Origin: Kribbella sindirgiensis
Lineage (GTDB): Bacteria; Actinomycetota; Actinomycetes; Propionibacteriales; Kribbellaceae
Assembly (NCBI RefSeq): GCF_004331435.1
Contig: NZ_SJKA01000025.1
Coordinates: 42,540-106,539 of the forward strand
Direction of reading: 5' to 3'
Length of the DNA: 64,000 nt
Shown here in pieces: positions 35,997-44,804 of this stretch. Each line of letters begins with the position of its first letter. Position 1 is the first letter of the stretch. The notes beneath the pieces are model-generated. The model had not been told where the DNA came from, did not search any database, and saw only the letters and a program-made list of their open reading frames with translations. A program made the position numbers and the translations under genes.

Positions 35997-36011
35997 CCTA
36001 AAGGCTTTAGG
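35997..36011. promoter_or_regulatory. Palindromic operator upstream of the TetR-SGNH operon
   Basis: CCTAAAGGCTTTAGG has perfect 7-bp arms around one base. On the minus strand it lies in the likely promoter between TTGATC and TAATTCCATAAT and ends 18 bp before the TetR start codon, as expected for autoregulation. Confidence 0.65.
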
Positions 36012-36027
36012 CAAATCAGATCAAGAA

Positions 36028-36061
36028 GAAGCCCTCACCGCGCCATTGCGGTGAGGGCTTC
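36028..36061 (-). terminator. Hairpin terminator after rbpA
   Basis: GAAGCCCTCACCGC at 36028-36041 and GCGGTGAGGGCTTC at 36048-36061 form a perfect 14-bp stem with a 6-nt loop, 8 bp past the rbpA stop. On the minus strand the stem is followed by TTCTTGATCTGATTTG, a moderately T-rich run. Confidence 0.85.
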
Positions 36062-36069
36062 CTGATGGA

Positions 36070-36441
36070 TCAGGCGGTGCGCTTGGTCCGGTGCAGGTGC
36101 GCCGGGCCGATCTCGCCCTTGCGGAGCAGCTCGACCCGCTCGGCCAGCAGCTCCTCCAGCTCGGAGATACTCCGGCGCTCGCGCAGCATGTCCCAGTGCG
36201 TACGCGCCGGCTTCTCCTGCTTCGGCTCCGGCTTCTCGCCGGTGGACCGGGCGGCCTCGCTGCCGCAGTGCGGGCATTCCCAGATCGCGGGAACCTCGGC
36301 GTCGTGCGCCATTGTCACCTCGACCACGTGACCGCGGGGGCAGTCGTACGTGATCATCTGGCGCGGCGCGAACTCGACACCGCGGTCATCCTCGAAGCTG
36401 ACCCCACCCAGCCCCGAACCACGCAGTACGCGATTAGACAT
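36070..36441 (-). CDS. rbpA: RNA polymerase-binding protein RbpA
   Basis: A 123-residue actinobacterial transcription activator that binds the principal sigma factor and stabilises open promoter complexes. The zinc-site residues C34, H38, C56 and C59 are present (YDCPRGHV and WECPHCGSE), as in the zinc-containing Streptomyces form, followed by the basic linker (EKPARTHWDMLRERRS) and the sigma-interaction domain SISELEELLAERVELLRKGEI. The start ATG at 36441 follows GGAGG. A SigR-like promoter lies upstream, matching the disulfide-stress control known for Streptomyces rbpA. Confidence 0.97.
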   Translation of the reverse strand: MSNRVLRGSGLGGVSFEDDRGVEFAPRQMITYDCPRGHVVEVTMAHDAEVPAIWECPHCGSEAARSTGEKPEPKQEKPARTHWDMLRERRSISELEELLAERVELLRKGEIGPAHLHRTKRTA

Positions 36442-36470
36442 GTCAAACCTCCGAGATCGTCATCCGAGCC

Positions 36471-36496
36471 AACGGTCGGCCGGCCCGGATCATTCC
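36471..36496 (-). promoter_or_regulatory. SigR-type promoter of rbpA
   Basis: Read on the minus strand, GGAAT (-35; plus-strand ATTCC at 36492-36496) is followed after exactly 18 nt by GTT (-10; plus-strand AAC at 36471-36473). This is the Streptomyces SigR consensus (GGAAT-N18-GTT). The start codon would lie about 30 nt after the -10. Confidence 0.75.
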
Positions 36497-36687
36497 TATT
36501 TTGGCATGTCCGAGCAATATGTACGCACCTGACACCGAGGTCGTGACCTGCTGTCATCGACTGTTTACGGACCACGGTGTGTCGCGAGCCGTCCGAAGTA
36601 CGACGCACCGAATCGATACCTGGTTCACAGCCTGTTGCCAGGATTCGAGGATCTCCTCCTCAGTAATCGTCCCTAGCCTCAGCGTCC

Positions 36688-38041
36688 ATGGTGCTACCCC
36701 GCCACAAGCTCCGTGGCCTCAGTTTCGTGAACGTGGCCCTGGTGGCCATCGTCCTCGCCATCGCCCTCACTGCCTACTTCTTGTTCTTCAAGAAGGATCC
36801 GCCGGCCGCCAGCGCGACCCGGCCCTCGGTGGCCGTGCAGCGCGGCGAGGTGACCGCGAGCGTCAGCTCTAGCGGCACGCTGCAGAGCTCCCAGACCGCG
36901 TCCCCGCAGTTCGAGACGTCCGGCACGGTCACGCAGGTGCTCGTGAAGGTCGGCCAGGTGGTGGCGAAGGGCGCCGCGATCGCGAAGGTCGACCCGGCCG
37001 CCGCCGAGCGGCAGTTGCGGATCGCCCAGCAGAACCAGATCGCGTCGGCGAACTCGGTCACCGCGGCCGAGGAGACGCTCAGCGACGCCCAGGAAGCCCT
37101 CGAGGCGGCCGAGGAGGCCTCCGCCTCACCCTCGCCGACGCCGACCCCGAGCGACGGCCAGCAACAGCAGACCCAGCAGGCTCAGCAGTCTCAAGGTCAA
37201 GGTCAGAGTCAGAGTCCGGAAGTTGCCGTGAGCAACGCCGAGGCGAGTCTGGCGAAGGCGAAGGCGGACAAGGAACAGTCCGACCAGAACGTCGAGGCGG
37301 CCCAGGCCGCGGTCGACGCGACCACGCTCAAGGCGCCGATCGCCGGCACGATCACCGCGATCAACGGCGCGGTCGGCTCGGTGGCGGGCGGTTCGAGCTC
37401 GAACTCCAGTTCCGGTTCAGCCGGTCAGGGGTCAACCTCAGGTCAAGGTTCAGTCTCAACGTCAACCTCCGCCACCACGTCCGGCACTGGGTTCGTCGAC
37501 ATGGCCGACCTGAAGTCGCTGCAGGTCGTGGCCGCGTTCCCGGAAGCGGACGCGATCAAGATCAAGGCCGGCCAGACCGCGACGGTCACCCTGAACGCCG
37601 AGCCCGGTACGACGCTCACCGCCTCGCTGGCGACCGTGTCCCCGACGCCGACCACCACGAACGGCGTGGTCTCGTACTCGGCCACCTTCAGCCTCGCCAA
37701 GCTCCCGGCCAACGCCCGGATGGGTCAGACCGCGAACGTCACGGTCCAGACCGCGAAGGCGGCCAACGCCCTGTACGTCCCGAGCACGGCGATCGCGACC
37801 AGCGGTACGACGTACACGGTGACGATGGCCGACGGGAGTGGGACGCGTGAGGTGCAGGTCGGCGTCCGCGGCGACAGCTACACCCAGATCACGTCCGGCC
37901 TGAACGAAGGCGACCAGGTCGAGCTGCTGCAGGGCGCGATCGGCGGCACCGGGACCCAGAACGGCCAGAACCGGCAAGGTCAGCAGCCGGGCGGCGGCCA
38001 GTTCCCGGGCCAGGGCGTCGGTCAGGGCGCCGGAGGCTTCC

Positions 38042-38052
<11 letters not shown>
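36688..38052 (+). CDS. Periplasmic-adaptor-like efflux protein (MacA/HlyD type)
   Basis: A 454-residue membrane-fusion protein. One N-terminal membrane anchor (VALVAIVLAIALTAYFLFF) precedes a barrel-sandwich hybrid domain (VSSSGTLQSS, then VLVKVGQVVAKGAAIAKVDP) split by a helical hairpin that carries a Ser/Pro/Gln-rich insert with Q-rich repeats (about residues 148-175), and a second half LKAPIAGTITAINGAVGS with another Ser/Gly-rich insert. The C-terminus is a Gly/Gln-rich tail. It should connect the MacB-type permease and ATPase encoded next to a partner outside the membrane. In Gram-positives these systems often export peptides or drugs. Start ATG at 36688. Confidence 0.9.
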
Positions 38053-38733
<681 letters not shown>

Positions 38734-38734
<1 letters not shown>

Positions 38735-39963
38735 TGTCTCCCCGCGACCTGATGGGCGCCGCGCTCCGCGGCCTCACGGCGAACAAACTGAGATCGCTCC
38801 TCACCGTCCTCGGCGTCTCGATCGGGGTCGGCGCCGTCATCGTGCTGGTTGCGGTCGGCAACGGCTCCGGGAAGGCGGTCCAGGACCGGCTGGAGGCGAT
38901 GGGCACCAACCTGCTCACGGTCTCCACCACCGGCGGTGGCGGCGGTTTCGTCCGCGGCCAGGCCGGCCCGGCCAACCAGCAGTACAGCCTCACGCTCGAC
39001 GACGCCACCGCGCTCGCCGACAAGAACCTGGCCCCGGACGTCGCGTCGGTCGCTCCGGTGATGACCAGCTCGGGTACGGCGACCAACGGCGACACCAGCT
39101 ACACGGTCAACCAGGTGATCGGTACGACGCCGGCGTACATGCCGGCCACCAACACACCGGTGCAGATCGGCAGCTCGTTCACGCAGGCCGATGTGGACAC
39201 CTCGCAGCGGGTGATCCTGCTCGGGCAGACGGCCGCGACCGAACTGTTCACGCGGCCCGCGAGCGCTGTCGGCCAGACGATCAAGCTCGGGGCGGTCGAC
39301 TTCACCGTCCTCGGCGTCCTGGCGAGCAAGGACAGCACCGGGTTCAACGACCCGAACGCGACCGCGATCGTCCCGATCACCACGCTCCGGGCGACCCAGG
39401 CCGGGTACGGCGCCCTGAGCCAGATCGTGGTCCAGGCGGCCGGGCAGGACCGGGTCGACACGGCGCAGGCCGAGGTCACGCAACTGCTGACCGCCCGGCA
39501 CCAGGTGCCGGCGACCGAGACGTCGCCGTTCCGGATCACGAACTCCGCGCAGATCCTGCAGACCAGCCAGGACACCGCGGCGACGTTCACCGCGCTGCTC
39601 GCGACGGTGGCCGCGATCAGTCTCGTCGTGGGCGGGATCGGGGTCACCAACATCATGCTGGTCACGGTCACCGAGCGGACCCGGGAGATCGGGATCCGCA
39701 AGGCGCTCGGCGCCCGGCGGCGGACGATCCTCGGCCAGTTCCTGATCGAGGCGACGCTGCTCAGCCTGATCGGCGGCGCGGTCGGGGTCGGGGCCGCGCT
39801 GATCGTCACCCGCTTCCAGCTGGCCGGCGTGCAGCCGGTGCTCGTGCCGTCGTCGATCGGGCTCGCGCTGGGCGTGTCCGCGGCGGTCGGCCTGTTCTTC
39901 GGCAGCATGCCGGCGCACCGAGCCGCCGGTCTTCGTCCCATCGACGCACTACGGCACGAGTGA
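38734..39963 (+). CDS. MacB/FtsX-type ABC permease
   Basis: A 409-residue permease with the four-helix MacB layout: one helix near residue 20-45 (TVLGVSIGVGAVIVLVAVGNGS), a large outside core domain, and three helices at the C-terminus, where VVGGIGVTNIMLVTVTERTREIGIRKALGARRR is the family signature. It works with the adjacent ATPase and adaptor, using ATP-driven mechanical movement rather than passage through a channel. Start ATG at 38734. Confidence 0.95.
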
Positions 39964-39975
39964 GAGGTCTTTCAG

Positions 39976-40533
39976 ATGAGTAACCAGACGCCCGACGAGT
40001 TCGCCCAGATCGGGTCCGACGAGGAAGTCGACGCGGCGCTGAAGCCGAAGAAGACCCTCAGCCTGCCGCTGGCCACAGCGATCCTGACCGGCATCGTCGT
40101 ACTCGCCATCGGGCTCGGCGGCGGCGCCGGCCTGCATGCGGCGTTCGCGTCCGACAGTTCGTCGAACCAGCCGCAGGCGGGTGGCCGCGGCGCCGGCGGG
40201 TACGGCGGGTTCCGCGGCCAGAACGGGTACGGGCAGAACGCGCCCGGTCAGGGACCTGGCGGGGCGCAAGGTGGTGGCGGGACGGTCGGCACGGTCGTCT
40301 CGGCGACCGGTTCCGAGCTGGTCGTGAAGACGCAGTCCGGCAACGTCACCGTGAAGCTCACCGGCGACACGACGTACGAGATCACCTCGAAGGGCACCGC
40401 GGCGGACCTGAAGGCGGGGGAGCAGGTCGTCGTCAGCGGCCAGAACGCCAACGGCACGATCACCGCGAACACGGTCCGCCAGGGCTCCTTCGGCGGCTTC
40501 CGCAACCCGACCGCGACCCCGTCCACGCGCTGA
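39976..40533 (+). CDS. DUF5666 domain membrane-anchored protein
   Basis: A 185-residue protein. After about 30 acidic cytoplasmic residues there is one membrane helix (LATAILTGIVVLAIGLGGGAG), a Gly/Gln/Asn-rich linker (about 65-100), and a small beta-rich domain VGTVVSATGSELVVKTQSGNVTVKLTGDTTY, a DUF5666-like fold. It is the last gene of the efflux operon, 12 bp after the permease, with GAGAGG before its ATG. The adaptor protein also has a Gly/Gln-rich end, so both may work together at the cell surface. Confidence 0.85.
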   Translation: MSNQTPDEFAQIGSDEEVDAALKPKKTLSLPLATAILTGIVVLAIGLGGGAGLHAAFASDSSSNQPQAGGRGAGGYGGFRGQNGYGQNAPGQGPGGAQGGGGTVGTVVSATGSELVVKTQSGNVTVKLTGDTTYEITSKGTAADLKAGEQVVVSGQNANGTITANTVRQGSFGGFRNPTATPSTR

Positions 40534-40622
40534 GGATCCCCAGGCCATCACAATCGCGCGCCCACCGGACCGCCAAGCCTGACGTGGGCGGCCTGTGGCC
40601 AATTGTGATGGCCTGGCGATCC
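40534..40622. terminator. Long inverted repeat between the convergent DUF5666 and methyltransferase genes
   Basis: The 21-nt arms at 40534-40554 and 40602-40622 are complementary except for one C-C mismatch; the core CCAGGCCATCACAAT / ATTGTGATGGCCTGG is perfect. An inner stem GCCCAC (40560-40565) / GTGGGC (40584-40589) lies in the loop. It probably terminates transcription from both sides, since the two genes point toward it. Confidence 0.65.
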
Positions 40623-40627
40623 GCGCG

Positions 40628-41413
40628 TCACTTGTGGGTGGCGGTGAGGGAGACGGCGACGGAGTCGAGGGTGAACGCGCCGCCGGCGGCGTCGATGGCG
40701 GCTCCGGTTCTGGCGAGGAGCGTGTCGAGTTTGCCGGCGGCGGCGAGTGGTTTGGCGATGCCGCTGGTGCGGAGTTGGTCGAGCCACTCGTCGCGGGTGT
40801 AGGTGCGGGACCAGGGGAAGGTCGCGCGGGAGATGTCTGTGAAGGCGTCGGTGAGGTTGTCGGCGGTTCGGTCGAGGAAGTGTTCGTACGCGCCGAGGGG
40901 CGACGCGGCGGCTGGGTTGTCGGGGAGTACGTCGCGTTGCACCTCCGCGAAGGCTGCGCCGAGGGCGGGCGGCGGTTGCAGGACGTACCAGAAGACGGCG
41001 AACGTGCCGCCGGGGCGGAGGAGGCCGGCGGCCTTCGCGGCGCCGACGGCTGGGTCGATCCAGTGCCAGGTCATGCCAGCAACGAGCGCGTCGAAGGTAC
41101 GGCCGGCAGGATCCCAGGTCTCGAAGGCGGAGACCTCGGCGTCGACGCCGGTCGAGCGCGCGTACGCCGCCATTCGCTCGTCCACGTCGACGCCGAGGAC
41201 ACGGCACCCGGCCGCCTGGAGTTGGCGGGACAGGATGCCGGTCCCGCATCCGACGTCGAGGAAGTCGCGTCCAGGTGCCGCGGCGACGAGCGCGTCGATG
41301 AGCGCGGCCGGGTAGGACGGTCGAGCTCGGTCGTAGAGCGCCGCGTCGGCACCGAACGACTCAGCCATCTCACGATGACGATGCGGGGCAGGATTCGAGG
41401 GTAGAGTGGGCAT
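40628..41413 (-). CDS. SAM-dependent methyltransferase (class I)
   Basis: A 261-residue methyltransferase. The SAM site is FLDVGCGTGILSRQLQAAGCRVLGVDVDERM, followed by the post-I region MTWHWIDPAVGAAKAAGLLRPGGTFAVFW. The substrate is not evident. The ATG at 41413 lies inside the first operator, so the transcript may be leaderless or start at the second ATG, 41368 (MAESFGADA). It is divergent from a TetR gene with two operators between them and is probably repressed by it. Confidence 0.9.
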   Translation of the reverse strand: MPTLPSNPAPHRHREMAESFGADAALYDRARPSYPAALIDALVAAAPGRDFLDVGCGTGILSRQLQAAGCRVLGVDVDERMAAYARSTGVDAEVSAFETWDPAGRTFDALVAGMTWHWIDPAVGAAKAAGLLRPGGTFAVFWYVLQPPPALGAAFAEVQRDVLPDNPAAASPLGAYEHFLDRTADNLTDAFTDISRATFPWSRTYTRDEWLDQLRTSGIAKPLAAAGKLDTLLARTGAAIDAAGGAFTLDSVAVSLTATHK

Positions 41414-41442
41414 GTGCCCACGGTAGTGGGCGGTTGCCCACT
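41406..41442. promoter_or_regulatory. Twin palindromic operators between methyltransferase and TetR genes
   Basis: The first site, GTGGGCATGTGCCCAC at 41406-41421, has perfect 7-bp arms; the second, AGTGGGCGGTTGCCCACT at 41425-41442, also has 7-bp arms. Both use the half-site GTGGGC(A). Side by side in a 49-bp divergent gap, they are strong TetR operator candidates. Confidence 0.8.
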
Positions 41443-41462
41443 TGTGTCAAGGGACGGTGTGA

Positions 41463-42047
41463 ATGCCTACCGGCGTGGCGATGCGGGATGCTCGGGAGCA
41501 GTTGTTCGACGCGGCTGAGCGGGTGTTGCTGCGGGAGGGTCCTGAGGCTCTCACGAGTCGTGCGGTGACGACCGAGGCCGGGTGTGCGAAAGGCCTGCTG
41601 CACAAGCACTTCACGGACTTCGACGGGTTCCTCGCCGAGCTCGTTCTCGACCGGATCCGCCGCCTCGACGCCCAGGCCGAAACGCTGCTGAAGAGCGCGG
41701 GTCAGGGGAGCGTCGTCGACAACCTCACCACCATGCTCACCGACCTGTTCGGCTCGGTAGCCGTCGCGATCGTCAGCCTGACGATCTCCCGCGACGGCCT
41801 CCGCGCCCGACTGCGCGAGGCCGTCCCGACCGGAGTGCCGATCCTGAGTGAGGCCGGCCAAGCCATCCGGGACTACCTCGCCGCAGAGCAGACCTACGGC
41901 CGGATCCAGCCGGACGCGAGCGCCGACGTACTCGGCCTGACCCTCATCGGCTCGACACACATGATGTTCGCCGACCGCACCGGCGCCCGCCCGACGCCCG
42001 CCCAAGTGCGTGCGTTCGTGAGCTCCGTCGTACCGGACAAGCAGTAG
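41463..42047 (+). CDS. TetR/AcrR family regulator
   Basis: A 194-residue repressor with helix-turn-helix REQLFDAAERVLLREGPEALTSRAVTTEAGCAKGLLHKHFTDFDGFLAELV. It is divergent from the methyltransferase gene and likely binds the twin GTGGGC palindromes, controlling both genes. The start is ATG at 41463, 21 bp after the second operator. Confidence 0.93.
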   Translation: MPTGVAMRDAREQLFDAAERVLLREGPEALTSRAVTTEAGCAKGLLHKHFTDFDGFLAELVLDRIRRLDAQAETLLKSAGQGSVVDNLTTMLTDLFGSVAVAIVSLTISRDGLRARLREAVPTGVPILSEAGQAIRDYLAAEQTYGRIQPDASADVLGLTLIGSTHMMFADRTGARPTPAQVRAFVSSVVPDKQ

Positions 42048-42060
42048 GCCGGACTTCCAG

Positions 42061-42152
42061 CACTCATCAACCCACCGCACGGCCGTCGTGCGGCAACATC
42101 TCACGCCTGAATCCACTCGGCATTGTTCGGATAGTGAGTGGTGCAGGTCCGC
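42061..42152. repeat. 92-bp intergenic element, copy 2
   Basis: Ends CACTCATCAACC and GTGAGTGGTGCAGGTCCGC match those of 34148-34239 with one change each, and the length is the same. Inside is a perfect hairpin, CCGCACG at 42075-42081 and CGTGCGG at 42087-42093, which may act as the terminator of the TetR gene that ends 14 bp before. Confidence 0.45.
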
Positions 42153-42263
42153 CCCCAGACGGTGTGCGTCGGCCAGGGATCCGGCGAGCCATTGACGCTT
42201 TCGGCCGGAAAGCGCTATCTTCCGACGAAATGAGTCGCAAAAAGTACTAATCGGGAGCAAGGC

Positions 42264-42458
42264 ATGCGTCGTCGTACCTTTCTCGCAGCTAGCGGCCTGA
42301 TCGTCGCGGCGTCCCGGTCCTACCCCGACGTCGCCCGCGACCTGGGCGGCGACCACCGGACCGGGCGCGCGGCGGATGTCGGCGCGGACGAGTACTCGGT
42401 CCGCCGTCCGACGTACCGCCCGCTGATGCCGACCGATGCGGGACCGCACGCGCGATGA
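42264..42458 (+). pseudogene. Deletion remnant of a PL6-type polysaccharide lyase
   Basis: The 64-residue reading frame joins the two ends of a lyase like the intact one at 43350-44756. Its start RRRTFLAASGLIVAASRS corresponds to the intact RRTFLAGSGAVGLTLV Tat signal, and its end RTGRAADVGADEYSVRRP..RPLMPTDAGPHA corresponds to the intact ARTAPYDVGADEYSTATPVRRPLKAADVGPNA. About 400 residues between them are missing, in frame. The catalytic region is gone. Its stop overlaps the AraC start (ATGA), so it may still serve to translate AraC. Confidence 0.8.
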
Positions 42459-43339
42459 CGACGGCCCAGAAGAACACGGTGCAGAACACGGTGCAGAAGA
42501 ACACGGTCCAGGAGAGCGAGCAGGAGATCATCCGGACGTATCTCGACCGGCTTCGCCTGGACCTGGTTGTCGCGGCCCGGATCACCAAGGTGCATCGCGA
42601 GTGGTCGCGGCCGCTGATGCCGGATCCGTTCTCCCGCCTGTACCTGATTCTGGAGGGGCAGGGGCGGCTGGTCGTCGGAGACCAAGAGCTGTACCCGCGG
42701 CCCGGTGAGCTCGTCTACCTGCCGGCCGATGTGCCGGTGTCGTACGAGACGATCAGCGACGACGTTTTCCGCAAGCACTGGCTGCATTTCAACGCGCTGA
42801 TCGGCGACCGGGACATCGGCGAGATGCTGACGCTGCCGTACATCGTCCCGAGCAAGGCGCCCGAGGAGGCGGCCGCTCTGTTCGAGCAGGTCGGTGCGGC
42901 CGACCGCGACCCTCCCGGTCTCGCGACGCCGCTGCGCCTGCGTTCGGCGCTGACCGCACTGTTCGCGCACTACCTGGACAGTGCGCCGCCTGGCTCGGTG
43001 CGGTTGTCGGAGCGGCAGACGAGCGAATCCGGGATCGTGCAGTACATCCAGGACAACCTCGCGACGCTGCCGAGTGTCGAGGAGCTCGCGGCCGTGTTCG
43101 GCTACGACCTCCCGAGTTTCCTGCGGCATTTCCGGACCGAGTTCGGGTTGTCGCCCAAGCAGTACATCAAGAGGGCCCGGATCGAATGGGCCCAGCGTGA
43201 GCTGACGGCGACCGCGCGCCCGATGGAGGAGATCGCGGCCGCCGTCGGGATGGATCAGTCCTATTTCTCCAAGGTGTTCCGCCAGGTGAGTTCGGTGACC
43301 CCGAGCGAGTACCGGAAGTTGTACCGCCCCAACAACTAG
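42455..43339 (+). CDS. AraC family transcriptional regulator
   Basis: A 294-residue regulator. The N-terminal cupin-like part (YLILEGQGRLVVGDQELYPRPGELVYLPADVPVSYE) senses a sugar, and the C-terminal AraC domain reads PSVEELAAVFGYDLPSFLRHFRTEFGLSPKQYIKRARIEWAQREL and then MEEIAAAVGMDQSYFSKVFRQ. The first 20 residues contain QKNTVQ/NTVQ/KNTVQ repeats (DNA repeats at about 42467-42512), which may be expansion slippage and suggest the true start could be later. It lies between a lyase remnant and the intact PL6 lyase and probably activates the lyase. Confidence 0.92.
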   Translation: MTTAQKNTVQNTVQKNTVQESEQEIIRTYLDRLRLDLVVAARITKVHREWSRPLMPDPFSRLYLILEGQGRLVVGDQELYPRPGELVYLPADVPVSYETISDDVFRKHWLHFNALIGDRDIGEMLTLPYIVPSKAPEEAAALFEQVGAADRDPPGLATPLRLRSALTALFAHYLDSAPPGSVRLSERQTSESGIVQYIQDNLATLPSVEELAAVFGYDLPSFLRHFRTEFGLSPKQYIKRARIEWAQRELTATARPMEEIAAAVGMDQSYFSKVFRQVSSVTPSEYRKLYRPNN

Positions 43340-43349
43340 GAGCCTCGTC

Positions 43350-44756
43350 ATGGACCGTCGTACGTTTCTCGCCGGCAGTGGTGCCGTCGGCCTGACCTTG
43401 GTGGGTGCGCGTGCCGCGCTCGCCTCGGAGCAGGCCACGGTGACCTCGCTGGCCCAATTGCAGCAGGCGATCAACACCGCCACCGCCGGCACCACGATCA
43501 CGCTGGCGAACGGTTCGTACGCCGTACCGTCCGGGTCACCGATCACGGTCACGAACCGGCAAGGGCCGATCACGATCGTGGCCCAGAGCCGCGGCGGGGT
43601 GACGCTCACCGGCGCGCAGAGCTTCGTGCTGAGCGGATCGTCGGACATCACGATCAGCGGGTTCGCGTTCCGGCAGAGTACGACGCTGGAGATCCCGGCG
43701 GACTGCCCGCGGATCCGGCTGACCCGCAACGACTTCGCCCTCGCGGCGTCGACCGGCCACTGGGTCGTCGTCCGCGGCGACGACGCGAAGCTCGACCGCA
43801 ACGTCTTCCACGACAAGTCCACCGTCGGCGTGTACCTGGTGATCGACGGCCCTGGGTCGGAGGCGATGGCGCAACGCACGCACATCCTGCGGAACCACTT
43901 CCGCGACCACACGTTCAGCGGCTCGAACGGCGGCGAACCGATCCGGCTCGGCGTGAGCGGCCGGGCGCTCAGCACCGCCGACGCGACGGTCGAGTACAAC
44001 CTGTTCGAACGGTGCGACGGCGACCCCGAGGCGATCTCGGTGAAGTCGTCGGGCAACACCATCCGGTACAACACGATCCGCTCGTCCCTCGGCGGGCTCG
44101 TCCTGCGGCACGGCAACGACAACCGGGTCGAGAGCAACTACCTGCTGTCCGGGGACAACGGGATCCGGATCTACGGCAACGACCATCTGATCGTGAACAA
44201 CTATGTCAGCGGCATCGCGGGCGCCGGTGTGGTGCTCGGCAGCGGCACGGAGCGGGACCACTACGAGGGCGAGCCGTCCAGTTCCCGGACCGGCAACGAC
44301 GCGCCGGACCGCGTGACGATCGCACTCAACACGCTCCGGAACAACGGCCAGGCCCTCGTCGGCGAGAGCCAGCGCACCGTGCCTCCGCTGGACTGCGTGA
44401 TCGCCGACAACCTGATGACCGGCGACAGCGGCGAACTGGTCGACATGCCGTACCTCGACGGTCTGACCTGGTCGGGCAACATCACGTGGGGCGGAGCGTC
44501 GGCCGGCAACATCCCTTCGTCCGGCTACACCCGAGCCGATCCGAAGCTGACGGCGGGCACCGACGGCGTGTACCGCCTCGGCTCGGGTAGCGCGGCCATC
44601 AACGCCGCCGACATCGACCACTCGGGGCAGGTCACCGACGACGTCGACGGGCACGCCCGCACCGCGCCGTACGACGTGGGCGCCGACGAGTACTCGACAG
44701 CTACACCGGTACGTCGTCCGCTCAAAGCGGCCGACGTCGGGCCGAACGCGGCCTGA
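43350..44756 (+). CDS. Polysaccharide lyase family 6 (chondroitinase B/alginate lyase-like)
   Basis: A 468-residue secreted lyase. The twin-arginine signal is RRTFLAGSGAVGLTLV. A right-handed beta-helix follows, with the PL6 catalytic pair Lys232 (AISVKSSGNTI) and Arg253 (GLVLRHGNDN); the 21-residue spacing equals that of Lys250 and Arg271 in chondroitinase B, and His254 follows the Arg. It should cleave an acidic glycan such as alginate or dermatan by beta-elimination outside the cell. The ATG at 43350 follows AGGAG, 10 bp after the AraC stop, so they form an operon. Confidence 0.9.
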   Translation: MDRRTFLAGSGAVGLTLVGARAALASEQATVTSLAQLQQAINTATAGTTITLANGSYAVPSGSPITVTNRQGPITIVAQSRGGVTLTGAQSFVLSGSSDITISGFAFRQSTTLEIPADCPRIRLTRNDFALAASTGHWVVVRGDDAKLDRNVFHDKSTVGVYLVIDGPGSEAMAQRTHILRNHFRDHTFSGSNGGEPIRLGVSGRALSTADATVEYNLFERCDGDPEAISVKSSGNTIRYNTIRSSLGGLVLRHGNDNRVESNYLLSGDNGIRIYGNDHLIVNNYVSGIAGAGVVLGSGTERDHYEGEPSSSRTGNDAPDRVTIALNTLRNNGQALVGESQRTVPPLDCVIADNLMTGDSGELVDMPYLDGLTWSGNITWGGASAGNIPSSGYTRADPKLTAGTDGVYRLGSGSAAINAADIDHSGQVTDDVDGHARTAPYDVGADEYSTATPVRRPLKAADVGPNAA

Positions 44757-44769
44757 CCCAGGACGCGGG

Positions 44770-44799
44770 GGCGCCCGTACTCACACCAGGGCGGGCGCC
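44770..44799. terminator. Hairpin between convergent lyase and MFS genes
   Basis: GGCGCCCG at 44770-44777 and CGGGCGCC at 44792-44799 form a perfect 8-bp stem with a 14-nt loop, 13 bp after the lyase stop and 5 bp before the end of the convergent MFS gene. Confidence 0.65.
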
Positions 44800-44804
44800 T
44801 CCGC

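Noticed and set aside
42467..42512. AAGAACACGGTGCAG repeats as a CRISPR or microsatellite array
   Set aside because: Only three short, in-frame copies in the AraC N-terminus with no spacers.
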